Positions 34,380 to 46,272 of a stretch of DNA of 64,000 nt are shown here, piece after piece. This DNA comes from Hevea brasiliensis. Its lineage: Eukaryota; Streptophyta; Magnoliopsida; Malpighiales; Euphorbiaceae. The notes beneath the pieces were generated by a model that was not told the origin of the DNA, did not search any database, and saw only the letters and a program-made list of their open reading frames with translations. The DNA is taken from NCBI RefSeq assembly GCF_030052815.1, contig NC_079504.1:38786039-38850038 (forward strand). Direction: 5' to 3'. The stretch's first letter is position 1. Each line of letters begins with the position of its first letter. Made by a program: the position numbers and the translations under genes.

Positions 34380-35645
34380 ACCATCAGGCTCTATTTTGGA
34401 GAAACTCTTTGGTTAGAAGTCTAGAATGGAAATTTTATATCCTTTAATAAATTCAATATCAAAATCAAAAGTACCAAGGATTGCTTGCCATCTTGCAAAA
34501 ATTTATTTTAAAGCAATACTTTGAATGTCTTTTTGTAGAACTTCTTTTGCTGATTTACAATCAATACGAAGTAAAAACTTTTGATTGAGTAAATTACTTT
34601 AAAATTTTGTAATGCACATGATAATCGAAAGAATTTCTTTTTTAATGGTAGAATAATTCTTTTAACAATCATTCTAGTGTGCAGAATGAAATTGGACAAT
34701 GCATTCCCTCCCATTTTGAATTTGTTTCAAAACTCCGCCATATCCTAACACTGAGGCGTTTGTTTCAACTACCTTAGGAGCTAAAGGATGCGCTAGGTGT
34801 AAGCAGGGATGTTTTAAACTTGATTTTTGATTTGGCAAACAACTTGGGTGTGCTGCTCTGTCCAAGGAGTAGGATTTTTCTTAAACCTATCATGCAAAGA
34901 TTTTACTAGACAGTTAATATTTGGACAACAATTTATGACAAAATTGAGACTTCCTAGGAATCTCTGCAACTGGGTTTTGTCTAAAATTTTATCAAAAAAT
35001 TTATTTGCAAATTCTAAAGATCTCTTAATAGGTATTATAATTCCTTGAGTAATGTAATCACCTAGGAACCTAACTCGAGTTTGAAAAAGAGAAATCTTTG
35101 ATTTTGAAATAACTAATCCATTTCTTTTGGCAACATGAAAAAATGTTTTGAGGTGTTTGAAGTGTTGCTCAATGGAATTAGAAAAAATGAGAATATCATC
35201 TATGTAGACAATGCAGAATTTTGAATATGGATTGAAAATTTTATTCATGAACCTTTGAAATTCTGATGGAGTATTTTTCAAACCAAATGGCATGATCGTC
35301 TATTCATATTGTCTAAAGGTACTATAAATGCAGTTTTGTATCTATTTTTTGGATGAATTTATATTTGTCAAAATCCTGATTTCATGTCAAATTTTAAAAA
35401 TACAAATACAGAATGTAGTTTTGTAAAAGATCTTTCTTATTTGGAATTGGGTACCTAATCTATTTAAGAGCTTTGTTTAAAGGTTTGTAGTTTATCACTA
35501 GTCTTCGAGTTCCTCTTTCTATTTCTGAATTTTTATTTACGTAGAAAGCTGTACAACTCCAGTGTGATCTGGATTTTTTAAACAATCCTTTTGATTCTAA
35601 ATCTTGAATTTCCATTCTACAATGATGTTCAAAATCAGAATTCAT
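34380..35645 (-). pseudogene. Pararetrovirus reverse transcriptase and RNase H
   Basis: RT begins in 35645-35460 (EIQDLESKGLFKKSRSHWSC; GTRRLVINYKPLNK). After a broken stretch it continues at 35293-34814: MPFGLKNTPSEFQRFMNKIF, the intact catalytic box IVYIDDILIF, and KTQLQRFLGSLNFV. RNase H starts in 34865-34674 (KVVETNASVLGYGGVLKQ); the first catalytic Asp is Asn (codon 34758-34760), a change explained by G to A. Its end (FARWQAILGTFDFDIEFIKG) is near 34480-34430. This RT type, with conserved residues after the box and no integrase, is caulimovirid. Not functional. Confidence 0.88.
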
Positions 35646-35860
35646 TTAGATTGGTCTAGCTTTTGTAGGGATTTGTTTTTTATCAAAATCTTTTTCATAT
35701 GGCAAATCAACCATATGTTGTTTTCTGTTTCAAAAAGCATTTGGCAAATCAAAACAAATTTCTTTTTCAATTTGTGTTTCGAAATCCAAAATTTTTATTT
35801 TCTCAACTTATTTTGCAATTGATGTTCAATTTTTCGAAGAGAAACATCCTGTTTTAAAAA

Positions 35861-36280
35861 CTATAAATGTTTTTGTTTTCCTTCTATTAAAATGTTAATA
35901 TCATTCTTATAAATGGAGCAAGCTTTTATAAGATTGAGATTTCTGGTCTTTGGTTTTTCTATGAAGAAGAAAACAAGATTTTTCCCTTTTGTCTTGAAAG
36001 AAATACTATCATAGTTAACCTTATAGAGAGTGATCAAATTAATGAAGGGAGTCCCTAAAATTACACTATGATGAATGTCCTTTACCAAAACAAAAGAGGT
36101 TTTGATTAAAAACTCATTATTAGCTATAGAAACTCCAGTCTTATAGCTAACATTCAAAAGAGGTTTTGAATTGTTTGTAGCTAAAAGTTTTTCATTTGTT
36201 TTTTCATGAAATCATTTTGGAATAATTTCTTCTTTGATACAATTTAAATCTACTCCTGTATCAAAAACGACAATTGTATT
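35861..36280 (-). pseudogene. Pararetrovirus aspartic protease
   Basis: The catalytic motif Asp-Thr-Gly is at 36254-36262 on the minus strand (VVFDTGVDLNCI). The rest of the domain (SFVLVKDIHHSVILGTPFIN) is at 36157-35861. A frame break separates the two. It lies between the coat knuckle and RT, as expected for cleavage of the polyprotein. Confidence 0.82.
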
Positions 36281-36937
36281 GATTTTGAAATCTCTAGAGA
36301 AAATAATGGTAATCTATATCAAATATTTTCTAGAAGTAATCTGTTTTAAGGTGAAGAGAAAATCTTCTAGGACGTTTTCTAGATTTTCTACATTTTGAGT
36401 TTTAGTTTCCTCTTCATTTTTAGATTCTTCTTCGGTTTGTTTTGAAAGTAAATTTTGAAGAATTTTTGAATCTTTCAATTGTTTTTCTTTCGAGGTTTTG
36501 AGTTCAATTTTTATTTTTTTTTTTTCTTCTTAGAAATTTTGGATGGTTACTGGTTGTTTTGAAATTTTCTTTTTTCCAAGGATGGAGTTGAGGTCATATA
36601 TGTTTGTATTAGTGGAAGGAAGAAGTGAAAATATTTGTGTTGGTTTTTCTTTAAAAGATTTAAAGAGTTTATCCAAAAATTCCTTTTAAATTTGGGGATT
36701 TTCAACATGTTTTAAGACTTCTAAGATCAACTCTTGGTCTTTTGAAATCATGTTGACTTAGTTTATATCTGGCTTACATTCTGAATTGGAACTAGAATTG
36801 GAAGAGGAAGTTGCTAACTCATCTATTTGTAAGGGTTTATTGTCTTTAGAGAGTTCTGAAGAACTGGTTTCATTCTCAGTTGTTTCAACTAAAAGAGATG
36901 TTATTTTACTAATAACTTCTTCTTCTAGTTGAAGTTC
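36281..36937 (-). other. Pararetrovirus Glu/Ser/Lys-rich linker between knuckle and protease
   Basis: Low-complexity minus-strand sequence rich in codons for Glu, Lys and Ser, broken by stops. It fits the acidic linker after the coat protein. No domain recognised. Confidence 0.55.
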
Positions 36938-37870
36938 TTAGAGTTTTTTGTTTATTTTGTAATAGTTAGAGATATGGCCTTTTTTACCACATTTGTAACA
37001 AGTGATATTTTGTAAGTTTGTTTTGAAACTAGGATTGGTTTTGGGGGTCCTAGTGTTCCTTTTTGGATTTTTTTTATTGGACTTCTTATAATAAGAGTCC
37101 TGTTGGGGTTTTGAAAATTTTTTGGATGATTTTTTGTAAGGTTTTCTGTTGCAAGCTCCTCTATAGTCTAGAGTTGAGTTTTTGGTACCTTTGTCAAACT
37201 GTTTGTAGAAAAAATCTAGTTCTTGGTGGGTTTTTCTCATTTCCCACTTAAAATGTTTTTATAGTTTTAGATCCTGATAAATCTTTAAACCTTCTTTTTG
37301 GGTGAGACTAAGTAGTTCACCATAGGTTAACAGATTGTAAGGAATTGGGCTTCCAAAGGCTTCTTTGATTTTGTTTCTAACTTTTTCTCCTAAGAGTGTT
37401 GGAAGACCGACTAGAAATTTCTCATTCTAGAAAGGCTGGCTTAAATCTTCCCTAAGCATTACTCTAGTTAAAAAAGTATTTTTGTAAAATTGGAAGTCAC
37501 TGAGTTTTTTACATCTAAGATTTGAAAGAAGTTCAGCATTTTTGTCTTTAAGATGGGAAGAGTCACCTACAAAATGTAAGAAGATTGTTACAATTAGGGT
37601 GACTACTGCATCTTGAATTGTCTGTCCTAATTCATCAAGTATAGGTGTTCCATCTTCCTCAATTTGATTGAACCTAAGATTTTCATTTATTGTTGGGGAG
37701 TAAGATGATAATCCCATCATTCTTTGAGTTGTCCTGAGAATCTTGTTATCAAGAGCTCAACAATGGCTTTATCTGAGATTCCTATTTGGGTTTTGTAAGC
37801 ATTTGATGTCATGTTCATTTGTTGGAGCAAACCAAGGATATCGTATTCAAACATACCATCTATGTTCCAT
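36938..37870 (-). pseudogene. Pararetrovirus coat protein with broken zinc knuckle
   Basis: 37720-37427 carries the capsid-like core (FLHFVGDSSHLKDKNAELLS; LRCKKLSDFQFYKNTFLTRV), extended in other frames. 37240-36938 encodes a Lys-rich basic tract, then CYKCGKKGHISNYYK: a CCHC knuckle with the last Cys replaced by Tyr. Such knuckles bind the viral RNA. Stops and frame changes separate the pieces. Confidence 0.78.
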
Positions 37871-38166
37871 TCATAGACAGTTGAGGCATTGAATTTTGAT
37901 TAAGTCAAGATGTTTGGTCTGTTTTCTATGCTATGTCTAGAGCTATTATTAGAAGAGGTTCTATTCTTTGCCAATAAAGTATATTGGTTTCATGGTTTTC
38001 TTTGGGGTTTTGTTAGTCAGAGTCCTGTTCTAGGATGTTGACACTTCTTTGGGATATTTAGGGAGTGTCTGGTGCCATAGGAGTAGAAGTGGATGCTTTT
38101 TAATGGCTGAGTTGATTCCTAATAGCTTGCATGAACTCAATCTTACTATTTTGTATGTTTTGTTGA

Positions 38167-38620
38167 CTAGTTTTGGAGACTTGAAAGGGTTTGGAAACAT
38201 GATTTTTTTAGTTTTGTGTCACTGAATTTTGGAGTTTTTACAGAGGAAATTACTTTTTTCTCAGCTTTTTCTATCTTAGAAAGTTGATTTTCTATGGTGC
38301 TGAGATAGTCATTTGTAAAGTTATGTTGTTGAGTAATATTTTTAATATTCATAGAATTACTTTCATTCACCTTTTTGTAAGGAGTTGTTTCTACAATTTG
38401 GTCAAAATGGGTCACTTTGATTTGTCTAAGAGGAGGATGATCTGATTCTATCTTCCTACAATCAGAAATTTTCCATTTTAGCTTTTTATTCCTAACTGTA
38501 ATAGGGCTTAAGGTTTTTGAAAAAGGATATGAAATACAATTTTTAAAAGCATATATTTCAAACCAATCAAAGAATAAAATATGAACTTGATGGGCTTCTA
38601 CAAATTCATAAAATTATTTT
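38167..38620 (-). pseudogene. Pararetrovirus linker between movement and coat protein
   Basis: 82 codons (38415-38167) plus upstream coding remnants (VHILFFDWFEIYAF around 38575). The open part is Lys/Ser/Asn-rich with a likely short coiled coil (DYLSTIENQLSKIEKAEKKV). The position fits the spacer between movement and coat proteins in the polyprotein. Function not recognised. Confidence 0.6.
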
Positions 38621-38959
38621 TTAATGTCATGTCTTTTTTTTTTGTAAAAATTGTTTGAAAAACCACAATCCCTTTTATTAATTTTCTTTTGAATAGAAAT
38701 TAGTTGCAAATAATTTTCTATCTACAACAAATTCCTTTTGCAAAATATTTAGTTCATTTGCCACGTTTTCAATGACTGCAGAAAATTCGAAGAGGTTGGT
38801 GGTGAAACCTATTGTTCTACAATTTCCATTGGGTTATTTGTATAAACAGAATGAGGAATGTTTGTAGTATAATTTACATTTTGTAAAGAAGTCTTGGTAT
38901 ATCTAATGTAAAGAACCTATGATGGATTTTTTAAGGTAATTGTTCACCTGAGGGAAAGT

Positions 38960-39959
38960 CTAGACTTGGTCTGACCTTTCTTCAGATGGTTTTGTAGAAG
39001 GCATCTTTATGATAGAGGGTATTTGAGAAATTTTTCCTAAATCTATGGTACTAGATGTTAAAGAATCACCTGTGTATCTAGAGCTAGTAGATCTCCTGTC
39101 AAAACTAAGTTTGACACTACCATCTGTATACTGGGTAATTTCCCTTATGCTCGCATTGGGTTTTGAAGATTCTGGAGGTTTAGGTTTTCCTGCACCTTCT
39201 AAGATCCACTCATCTGGCAAGGTTATATCTTTCCATAGGATGGGCTTAGGAATAATAGTGTTGGATTTTATAAGATTTGTTTGTAAAAGCAAAGTTTCTC
39301 CTTTTTTACTTTGAAATGATATTTTGTAGCAAAAGTAAAAACCATAGCTTTGTAATGAACCTTGTAAATCAAAGAGAGAGGGATTGATCCTTCAATCAAT
39401 TTGTAATTGTGGGTTTTGATTAGTAAAACAAGAGATTTCAAATTGTTTTTATCACTTAGAGAAACAGTAAAATTTAGATAGCAGTCAAATGAAATAGGTC
39501 CACTATTCAAACTAGACTCGATTGAATTAAGCAATGAATCCTAAAAATTTGTAAACCTAGAGTCTCTAAGAATTGCTAGAATGGAGGTATTTAGTCCTTC
39601 TTTTGTAAAAGGCTTTATTCCTACTTGGACTAAACCTATATGGATGTATTTATATTGTTTATCTCTGTGTTTTTGTAATAAGTTTTGGGAAAGAAGATGA
39701 ATAGTTTCAAAGGGTTTTAAAAGTTGGATATCTTTTTCCTCAGTTTTAATGGTAAAATTTGTTTTGAAAAAATTGTATTTGGAGGTTTTGTAAATTTGAT
39801 CTTTTTGGATTTTTGAAATTTCTTAGTCATCAATTGATTTTTTAAATCTTTAATAGTGATTTCTTCACTATTGATTATCCTTCTCTTTTCTGAAGAAGGG
39901 GTAGAAGAGTTTGAAAGAGAAGTAGTTATATATATTAAGCTGGCTTTATATATAGTCAC
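38960..39959 (-). pseudogene. Pararetrovirus movement protein (30K superfamily)
   Basis: Three minus-strand pieces: 39959-39717 (Lys-rich N-terminal part), 39534-39268 (SGPISFDCYLNFTVSLSDKN; EGSIPLSLIYKVHYKAM), and 39292-38960 (PKPILWKDITLPDEWILEG, then a Ser/Thr-rich tail). These match the core and end of caulimovirid movement proteins, which enlarge plasmodesmata for cell-to-cell spread. The pieces are in different frames with a gap of stops at 39535-39716. The start at 39959 overlaps a TATA-like stretch (39925-39955) and may not be the original start. Confidence 0.8.
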
Positions 39960-40161
39960 AACAAACGTAAACTTTCTTTAGCAACCTAACATTAATATTA
40001 AGGAGGCAAACACAGAATTAATAACTAGCACAAACATATCAAAACAAAACATAAGAAAGACAATCAAAATTGAAAAACACAATTGACTAACACATAATTA
40101 CGGAAAATAAAAACATTAAAACACCATTAATTTGTTAACTTTGTTCCTTTTTTCAAATCTC

Positions 40162-40467
40162 TTAAGATGGAGATCCAGCAAAATCATCATCATTAGGAAT
40201 TTCGATCACAACATTTTCTTTAGCACGCTCAATATCGTCTAAATCAAGTAAGATATCAAATGACTCTTGATGAAGAAATCCATCAACCATGAACTCTCTC
40301 GTGAAGTCTTTTTCCAAATCTCATATCAATATTTTCACAAGGTCCATCATTTCATTTTTCAATGTTGACATCTTCTCCCTTGTGTCATTATACAATATTT
40401 CAATGGTTTGTTGTGAAGCTAGCAGAAAATGGCTCATTGGTGACTTATTCTTTGGAATTTGATCCAT
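40162..40467 (-). pseudogene. Hypothetical ORF of 101 codons with one internal stop
   Basis: Minus strand from ATG at 40465-40467 to TAA at 40162-40164, one frame interrupted only by a TGA about halfway. It starts MDQIPKNKSPMSHFLLAS, has a predicted helical middle (EKMSTLKNEMMDLVKIL) and an acidic end (DDIERAKENVVIEIPNDDD). I do not recognise the family. It lies upstream of the movement protein region in the same direction, so it may be a viral leader ORF or the edge of another repeat. Open length with a single stop, within a region otherwise full of breaks, is the only support. Confidence 0.4.
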
Positions 40468-41168
40468 TACTTGTCTATGAAAAGGCAAAGAAATTGATAT
40501 TGTGGATTACTGCTGTTGTGAAGTACATATTTAATGTCACGCCTTACCCCTCTCTAAGACGTAATATGCCTCTCGTAATATGTTCAACGGATGCCGAGAT
40601 TGATTCATCGGAACCCGATGAACACATTACAAGGGATAGGGTACAATTTAAAACCATTTTTTAAATCATTTTAATCAATACAAAACATAGTAGATAAGCA
40701 TTTTACTGCTGAACTTCAGGCTACAAAAAGTCGATCAGAATAGTTTTAAATCAGAAAATCGCTATCACTTATTTTAATCTACATTTAGAGTACTACCCAG
40801 TTTTTTTCTTTTTCTTTTAAAAAACAACACCTATGATATCATCATAGTAAGTCCACACCTCAACAGTCACACTGGCATCAGAATCGCATACTAGTTTTCA
40901 TTGTTCAAGTTCCATATAAACATGCCAAAAGTTTATTTATGTATATATATAGGCAACAAAATCATATAATATTCTGCTTGGATGGTAAGACAGAACACTC
41001 TGTTGCATATGTTTAACATCATATGTAAACATAATCAAGGAACCAAACCATGTACATCAAGCTATTGTATGATTCTTAATTTTCTTCTAATAGGTGCTGC
41101 TCCTAATCTCCTGAATTCTTCTCCTTTCCTTTATCTGCGTTATTTAGAAAAACAACTATCACTAAGTA

Positions 41169-44100
41169 TGTAACACCCCTAAGTTTGGTAGTGCGTTCTA
41201 CTGTTCCGGTGACCAGTGCTGTCTGGATAGCTAGGATGCCTAGAACTACACTTCATTATGAGTGAGGAGACATAAAATAATGAAATACAAGAAAAGAAAA
41301 TACAAGAAAAACAAGGAAAAATAATAGTAAAGAAATGCAACCAAGTTAAGGGGGCCGAGAACCCTAGCGATGGGTGACAGCACCGGGAAGTCACGGCGTG
41401 GACCATTGACTGGCATTGGACTGCGGGGAACCCTGGAAAAAATTTATAGGACTTAAAGAGACATCAATTGAAGTATAAATATCATTAGAAATATCAAAGA
41501 AAAATTAAATAATTAGTACAAAGAAAAGTGAGAAATCGAAAAACAGACAAAACCCGGTGTTACCGAAAAATCGAGAATGCAACCCGAACAGGGGCATTAT
41601 GGTCATTTGACATCCTGAATTATCTTTTGACCTAAATTTCCATTAAAAATAAATAATATTACACTTAGAAAATAAAATGAAAAATTAATTTGGTGGTACC
41701 TAATGTAAATAGCCAAAAGTGGAGTGAAATTTGTGTAAATAACACATTTAACATATTATATGATTAAATTGAGTGAGTGGGCCACTATTGATTAAATTAA
41801 GAACAAAAAGGGGCAGGTGTACACCTAATATGCAATCTGCAAATTCATTTCCTCTAAGTTCTTCATCCATGCCGAATTGAGAAGAAAAGAAACCTCCATT
41901 GCCGTTTCACTTAAAGCTTCCTCCACTCCTTCATTTCACTTCCAATCACTTAGGTTTCTTCATTAAAGATTGCCTCCACATCACAAGGAAGAGTTTGATA
42001 CTAAAATCAAGAAGTTTAGTCAAGGTTTAACAAGTCCCAACCAAAGGTAAGTTTGTATTTTTGAATATTGCTTTGTTAAAGTTTGTATACATGTTATGGG
42101 TGTTTGCTTTGTGAAGGAAATTTTAAGTTTTGAGGAGTTCTTGATATGTCTAATTTTGGACAGCCATGGAGTTGTATGGTTAATGAAATATTCTTACATA
42201 TGTTTGATGAGAATTCATGTTTAATAGGGTGAATTGATGTCCTAGTAAATTATTCCACATGTATATGGTGATTGTGCACTTGGAATGGAAATTGATGAAT
42301 TGTAGGACACTTTGGCATTGTGGAACAATTCGGCAGCCTTGGGACTCTTTGATGAATGTATGAATTCATGAAGATTTTGGCAGAATTATGACATTGAGGA
42401 TTGATGGATATGTATATAAATTAGTGGTGGAAATTGTATGAAATGATGAGTAGTGTTTATGTGTATTTATGGTTGTAATTGGACTTTATGAATTAGAGTT
42501 TTATTTTGAGTGTTAAGGATGTTTGTAATCTGCCCAAAGAGACTTTAAAGTGAAGTGGTATATGGTTTTGGTAATGTACCAAAACAGAATGGGGTTGAGA
42601 GGTGGAATTGTAGCAAGGTAAATGTGTAATTGATACATGTATAAACAATGTAATTAAGGACAGCTTACATTTTAGCCCATAACTTTAAATGTGTAACTCC
42701 AATTGGTATGAGACCAATTGGAGGTGAAACTAGGCACAAAATGTGCCAACTTTCTTTCAGAAAGCATACCAAAATTCTGCTTGCAAGGTGACATGAAAAA
42801 TGACCAATTCGGATTAAGTACAATTGAGACCTGAAAATTTGCCAATTGGGCAGCATTTAGTGTTTAGGCCATAACTCACTCAAAACAGGTCCAATTGACC
42901 TGCAATTTTAATCATGAATAGTTAAGACCCATACCTACAAGTCTTATGAAGACACCAAAGCCCAGAAATGACCATAAACAAGTCAAACAACTTGCACAAG
43001 TTCGGGTCCAAAAACTGGCCGAACCTAAAATGACCTAAAGTGACCTAAAATGACCAATTTTGGTGCAATTTGACCAGCAATAGTAAAATGACCATAACAT
43101 GGTCTACATAACTCGGATTGACCTGAAATTTTGCCCCGCGTGCAATAAGACATAGATCTACAAGTTTGTAGTTTTGATCGAAACCCAAAAACCAAGGGAA
43201 CTAGGTCGTCCGGCTAGGTCAAACTAGTATCCCGGAATCCAGCAATTTGCAATAAAATGCACTAAACAAGGAAATGAAATTGGTAACGAGTACCAATCCT
43301 AAAACACTATCGAATGTGACATATTAATGACACTAAAACCTAATTTACCTAGAACGCATCGAGGGTCGGTATATTAGGTGATTAAGCAAATAATAGCTTT
43401 CAGTGAATTACTTATCGAACATTATCGTTAGAGACAATTTAATTTAGTACTGAAACACTTCAAATTGTGTTTCTCAGTTAGTAAAGACTCAGAGAAAGGG
43501 AAGGAAACACTGAGTCGGACTGTGAGACAGTCATCAGAGGTTTGTGCACAACAACTATTTCTTTTGAATTTTTCAATTGAAATGAATTATGACTATTTGT
43601 ACATTATTGTTTTAAATTGTGGAAATGTGTTTGAATGGATATTTATTGCTTGAAAAGCATTGTAAATGATTTGAAACTGTGAGAAATTATTTGAATGATA
43701 TTGATGGATACTTATTGATTGAAAAGTATTGGAAATGGTTTGAAACCACAGCTATCATGTATATTGATTGTATTCCTCGCTAGCTTGTCTAGTGGAACGA
43801 ATTGAATTCCCTCTCTGGCTGAAGTGTTGAGGTGTGTGCCTGTTGAGGACGAATTGGATGAGTACTCATATTTTTGCTAGCTAGCTATGTTATTCCTCAT
43901 TATTCATTGACTTTTGGGACGAATTGAATACCTCATTAGCCATCGGCTTTTGGGACGAATTGAACTTTAGAACATGATTAAGCTGTGTGTGATTTATTGA
44001 TATGTATTGTGAGATTGTGAAATGAAGTTAAACTCTTATTGACATATACTGTCTTTTGAATTCAACCATGATCTGACTTATTAAAATTTATTGTGATATT

Positions 44101-44861
44101 GAGAAATGGAGTTTAAATTCTTGTTGACAATTACTGTCTTGAAATTAACTATGGTTTTAAGTATCCACTATTTATATGATTTATGAATTGTGATTTAAAT
44201 TGTATTTGGTTAATGTTGTGCACCACTGAGACATTGTCTCAAATGATAGCTTTATTCTTTGTCGCAGTGCAGACAGACAGGCGTGAGACTAGGCTGCTAT
44301 TACCTCCAGCGAGAGATTACCGGGTATAATGAGTATACTAACATTTTGCATTTTGTACTGTAATGTATGACCACTGTATGTACATATTTTTTTGGTTTTG
44401 AGCAGTTGTAAATTCAAATTGTACCTTGAAGTTGTAAAATAATTATGAGTTATTTTGGCTTGTAAAAGTTGTATTATACTTCTCTTATCTCAGACTTTGA
44501 AAAATCACTATGGATTTGAGTTGAGAAAAATGTTGTGTTGAGAAATATGTTAAAGTTGAGATTTGGAAAAATATTGAAGTGCTTTTTCTGAGTTTTACAA
44601 AAGCTGTTTAATCCAAAATACAGATGGCACTCTGCCAAAATTTTTACAGAAATTCCAAATAATTCAAATGTGTTAGTTCTATCACTTCAGTTCACAAAAG
44701 TTTTTAACGCCTGTAAATAGTGCTCACCACTGTAAAAGAAGTATGAAAAGTTTTTAAAATCCCTTGTAGTGTATTTAATGGGTTATCAGTAGATGGAGTT
44801 GGTAATTCATTAGATATATTACGGGATCATGTTATGCCTTACAGAGGGGTAGGGTGTGACA
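41169..44861 (+). repeat. 5' LTR of element 2 (3.7 kb)
   Basis: TGTAACACCCC to GTGTGACA. The complete form of this LTR, including 42620-43258, which is missing from the 3' copy. It ends 8 bases before the primer site. No gene inside; open frames are short. Confidence 0.95.
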
Positions 44862-44869
44862 TGTTTTAG

Positions 44870-44881
44870 TGGTATCAGAGC
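44870..44881 (+). promoter_or_regulatory. Primer binding site, tRNA-iMet type, element 2
   Basis: TGGTATCAGAGC, in the same context (TTTTAG before it) as element 1. Confidence 0.94.
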
Positions 44882-45051
44882 AAAGTTTTTAAATTTTGTT
44901 TTCACATGTTACTTGAATATTCTTTCTTCATAGTACAACTGCTCAACATCATTGTTTGATACATACAGTACATTACATTATAAATATGCACTAACGGGAG
45001 GAAATCTCCTTATGTTATTTGTTCAGGAGATTTAAAATCCTCGCATTGACT

Positions 45052-46272
45052 ATGGAAGAGGGTGATCATTCAGTCGATCAATCTATTGAGGCTGAGGTGC
45101 AAGGGGATGCCCCAGGCCTACATAATGTCAGTGATTCAGCAGCACCAGCCCTGCAGTACCGTAGTTTCCTGCTCAGTTCGCTCAGTAGATGGCTGCAATG
45201 TTCCAACAAATGGCTGGTAATGCGCCTACTCAAGTCCCAATACAGACACCAGTGGTACAGCACGATCTCCTCTGACGAGATGATAAATTGATGAAGTATG
45301 GGGCTACAGAGTTTAAGGGGACAGTAGATCCTCTAGAGGCTGAACAATGGTTAGAGAGGATAGATAGGGTATTCAAGAAACTGAATTGCACAGAGGAGCT
45401 CAGATTTGAATACTCTGTATCTTTGTTACAGGGAGATGCTTATGACTGGTGGAAAACCATTCCCCACAGTCTGGTAGAACCTGCAGTGCTAACATAGAAT
45501 GACTTTCTCAGGAATTGAGATGAAATATGTCCTCGATGCTTATGTAGACCGAAGCTACAAGAATTCCTAAGTGCAAAGCAGAGCAGTCGGTGGTGAGTAC
45601 GAAAGAGAATTTTCTCGCCTAAGCCATTATGCAGGAAGGTTACTTGCTACCAGCAGGGAGAGATGCAAGAGGTTTGAAACTGGCTTGAAGCCCAGTATCA
45701 AATTACAAGTAGTCGGCTTCAAACACACTAACTTCTCTGAACTTATTTCTCAAGCTCTAGAGTTAGAAAGAATTGAGTCTGAAGCTGCTCCTGAGAAAAA
45801 GAAATCAGAGAAGACAGAGAAAGAGGGAAAATCTGTAGAACAGAGTTGCAGTGGTCCTACTGGAAAGAGGAAGAACTATGGGGGACATGGCAGAGGTGGC
45901 ATGAAATCTGGTAGGGGAAGATATTCAGGACAGAAGCCTCCCCTATCTGGTCAGCAGAGTACCAGAGGTTCTTACCCTCCCCACCAATGTGAAACATGTG
46001 GAAGAAATCATTGTGGGATATGCTACAAGGCTATTGGAGCATGTTATAACTGTGGAGGCACCGGACACTTTGCCAAGGACTGCACCAGTAGTCGTAGAGT
46101 TGGACCACCTCCTACTACTGCAGAAGGGTCAGTTCAGAGCCCTATCACCAGAAGTTCACAACCACCCAGTAAAGGTAGAGGCAGGGGTAGAGGTAGCCCA
46201 AAGAGTGACCAAGGCACGATGAAACAATCGAGCAAGACATGTGCTCGATCGAATGTATGCAATGAGACATAG
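45052..46272 (+). pseudogene. gag: Element 2 gag
   Basis: Start MEEGDHSVDQSIEAEV at 45052 parallels element 1. Frame changes occur near 45160 and 45500, the first at a CTGCAGTACCGTAG site where element 1 reads through. 45288-45497 holds the gag core (YGATEFKGTVDPLEAEQWLE; AYDWWKTIP). 45571-46272 gives 233 codons: EFSRLSHYAGRLLATSRE, a K/E-rich linker, a G/R-rich stretch, then two Cys/His clusters, CETCGRNHCGICYK and the intact CCHC knuckle CYNCGGTGHFAKDC. The knuckle binds genomic RNA. Better kept than in element 1. Confidence 0.9.

Larger units (their letters stand above)
33480..40160 (-). mobile_element. Endogenous caulimovirid (florendovirus/petuvirus-like), degenerate
   Basis: Minus-strand integrated pararetrovirus. 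Read right to left: movement protein, coat protein with a CCHC knuckle, aspartic protease, RT, RNase H, an iMet primer-site-like sequence, and a second ORF-like segment cut at 33480. There are no LTRs and no integrase, which separates it from the retrotransposons around it. The order of one long polyprotein followed by a further frame fits florendovirus/petuvirus-type genomes. All coding segments have stops and frameshifts and catalytic or metal-binding residues are changed, so it is an old, inactive copy. The right end is not sharply defined. Confidence 0.85.

Noticed and set aside
40362..40664. Plus-strand 100-codon open frame
   Set aside because: Crosses the boundary of the minus-strand solo LTR at 40535, so it cannot be a single original gene.
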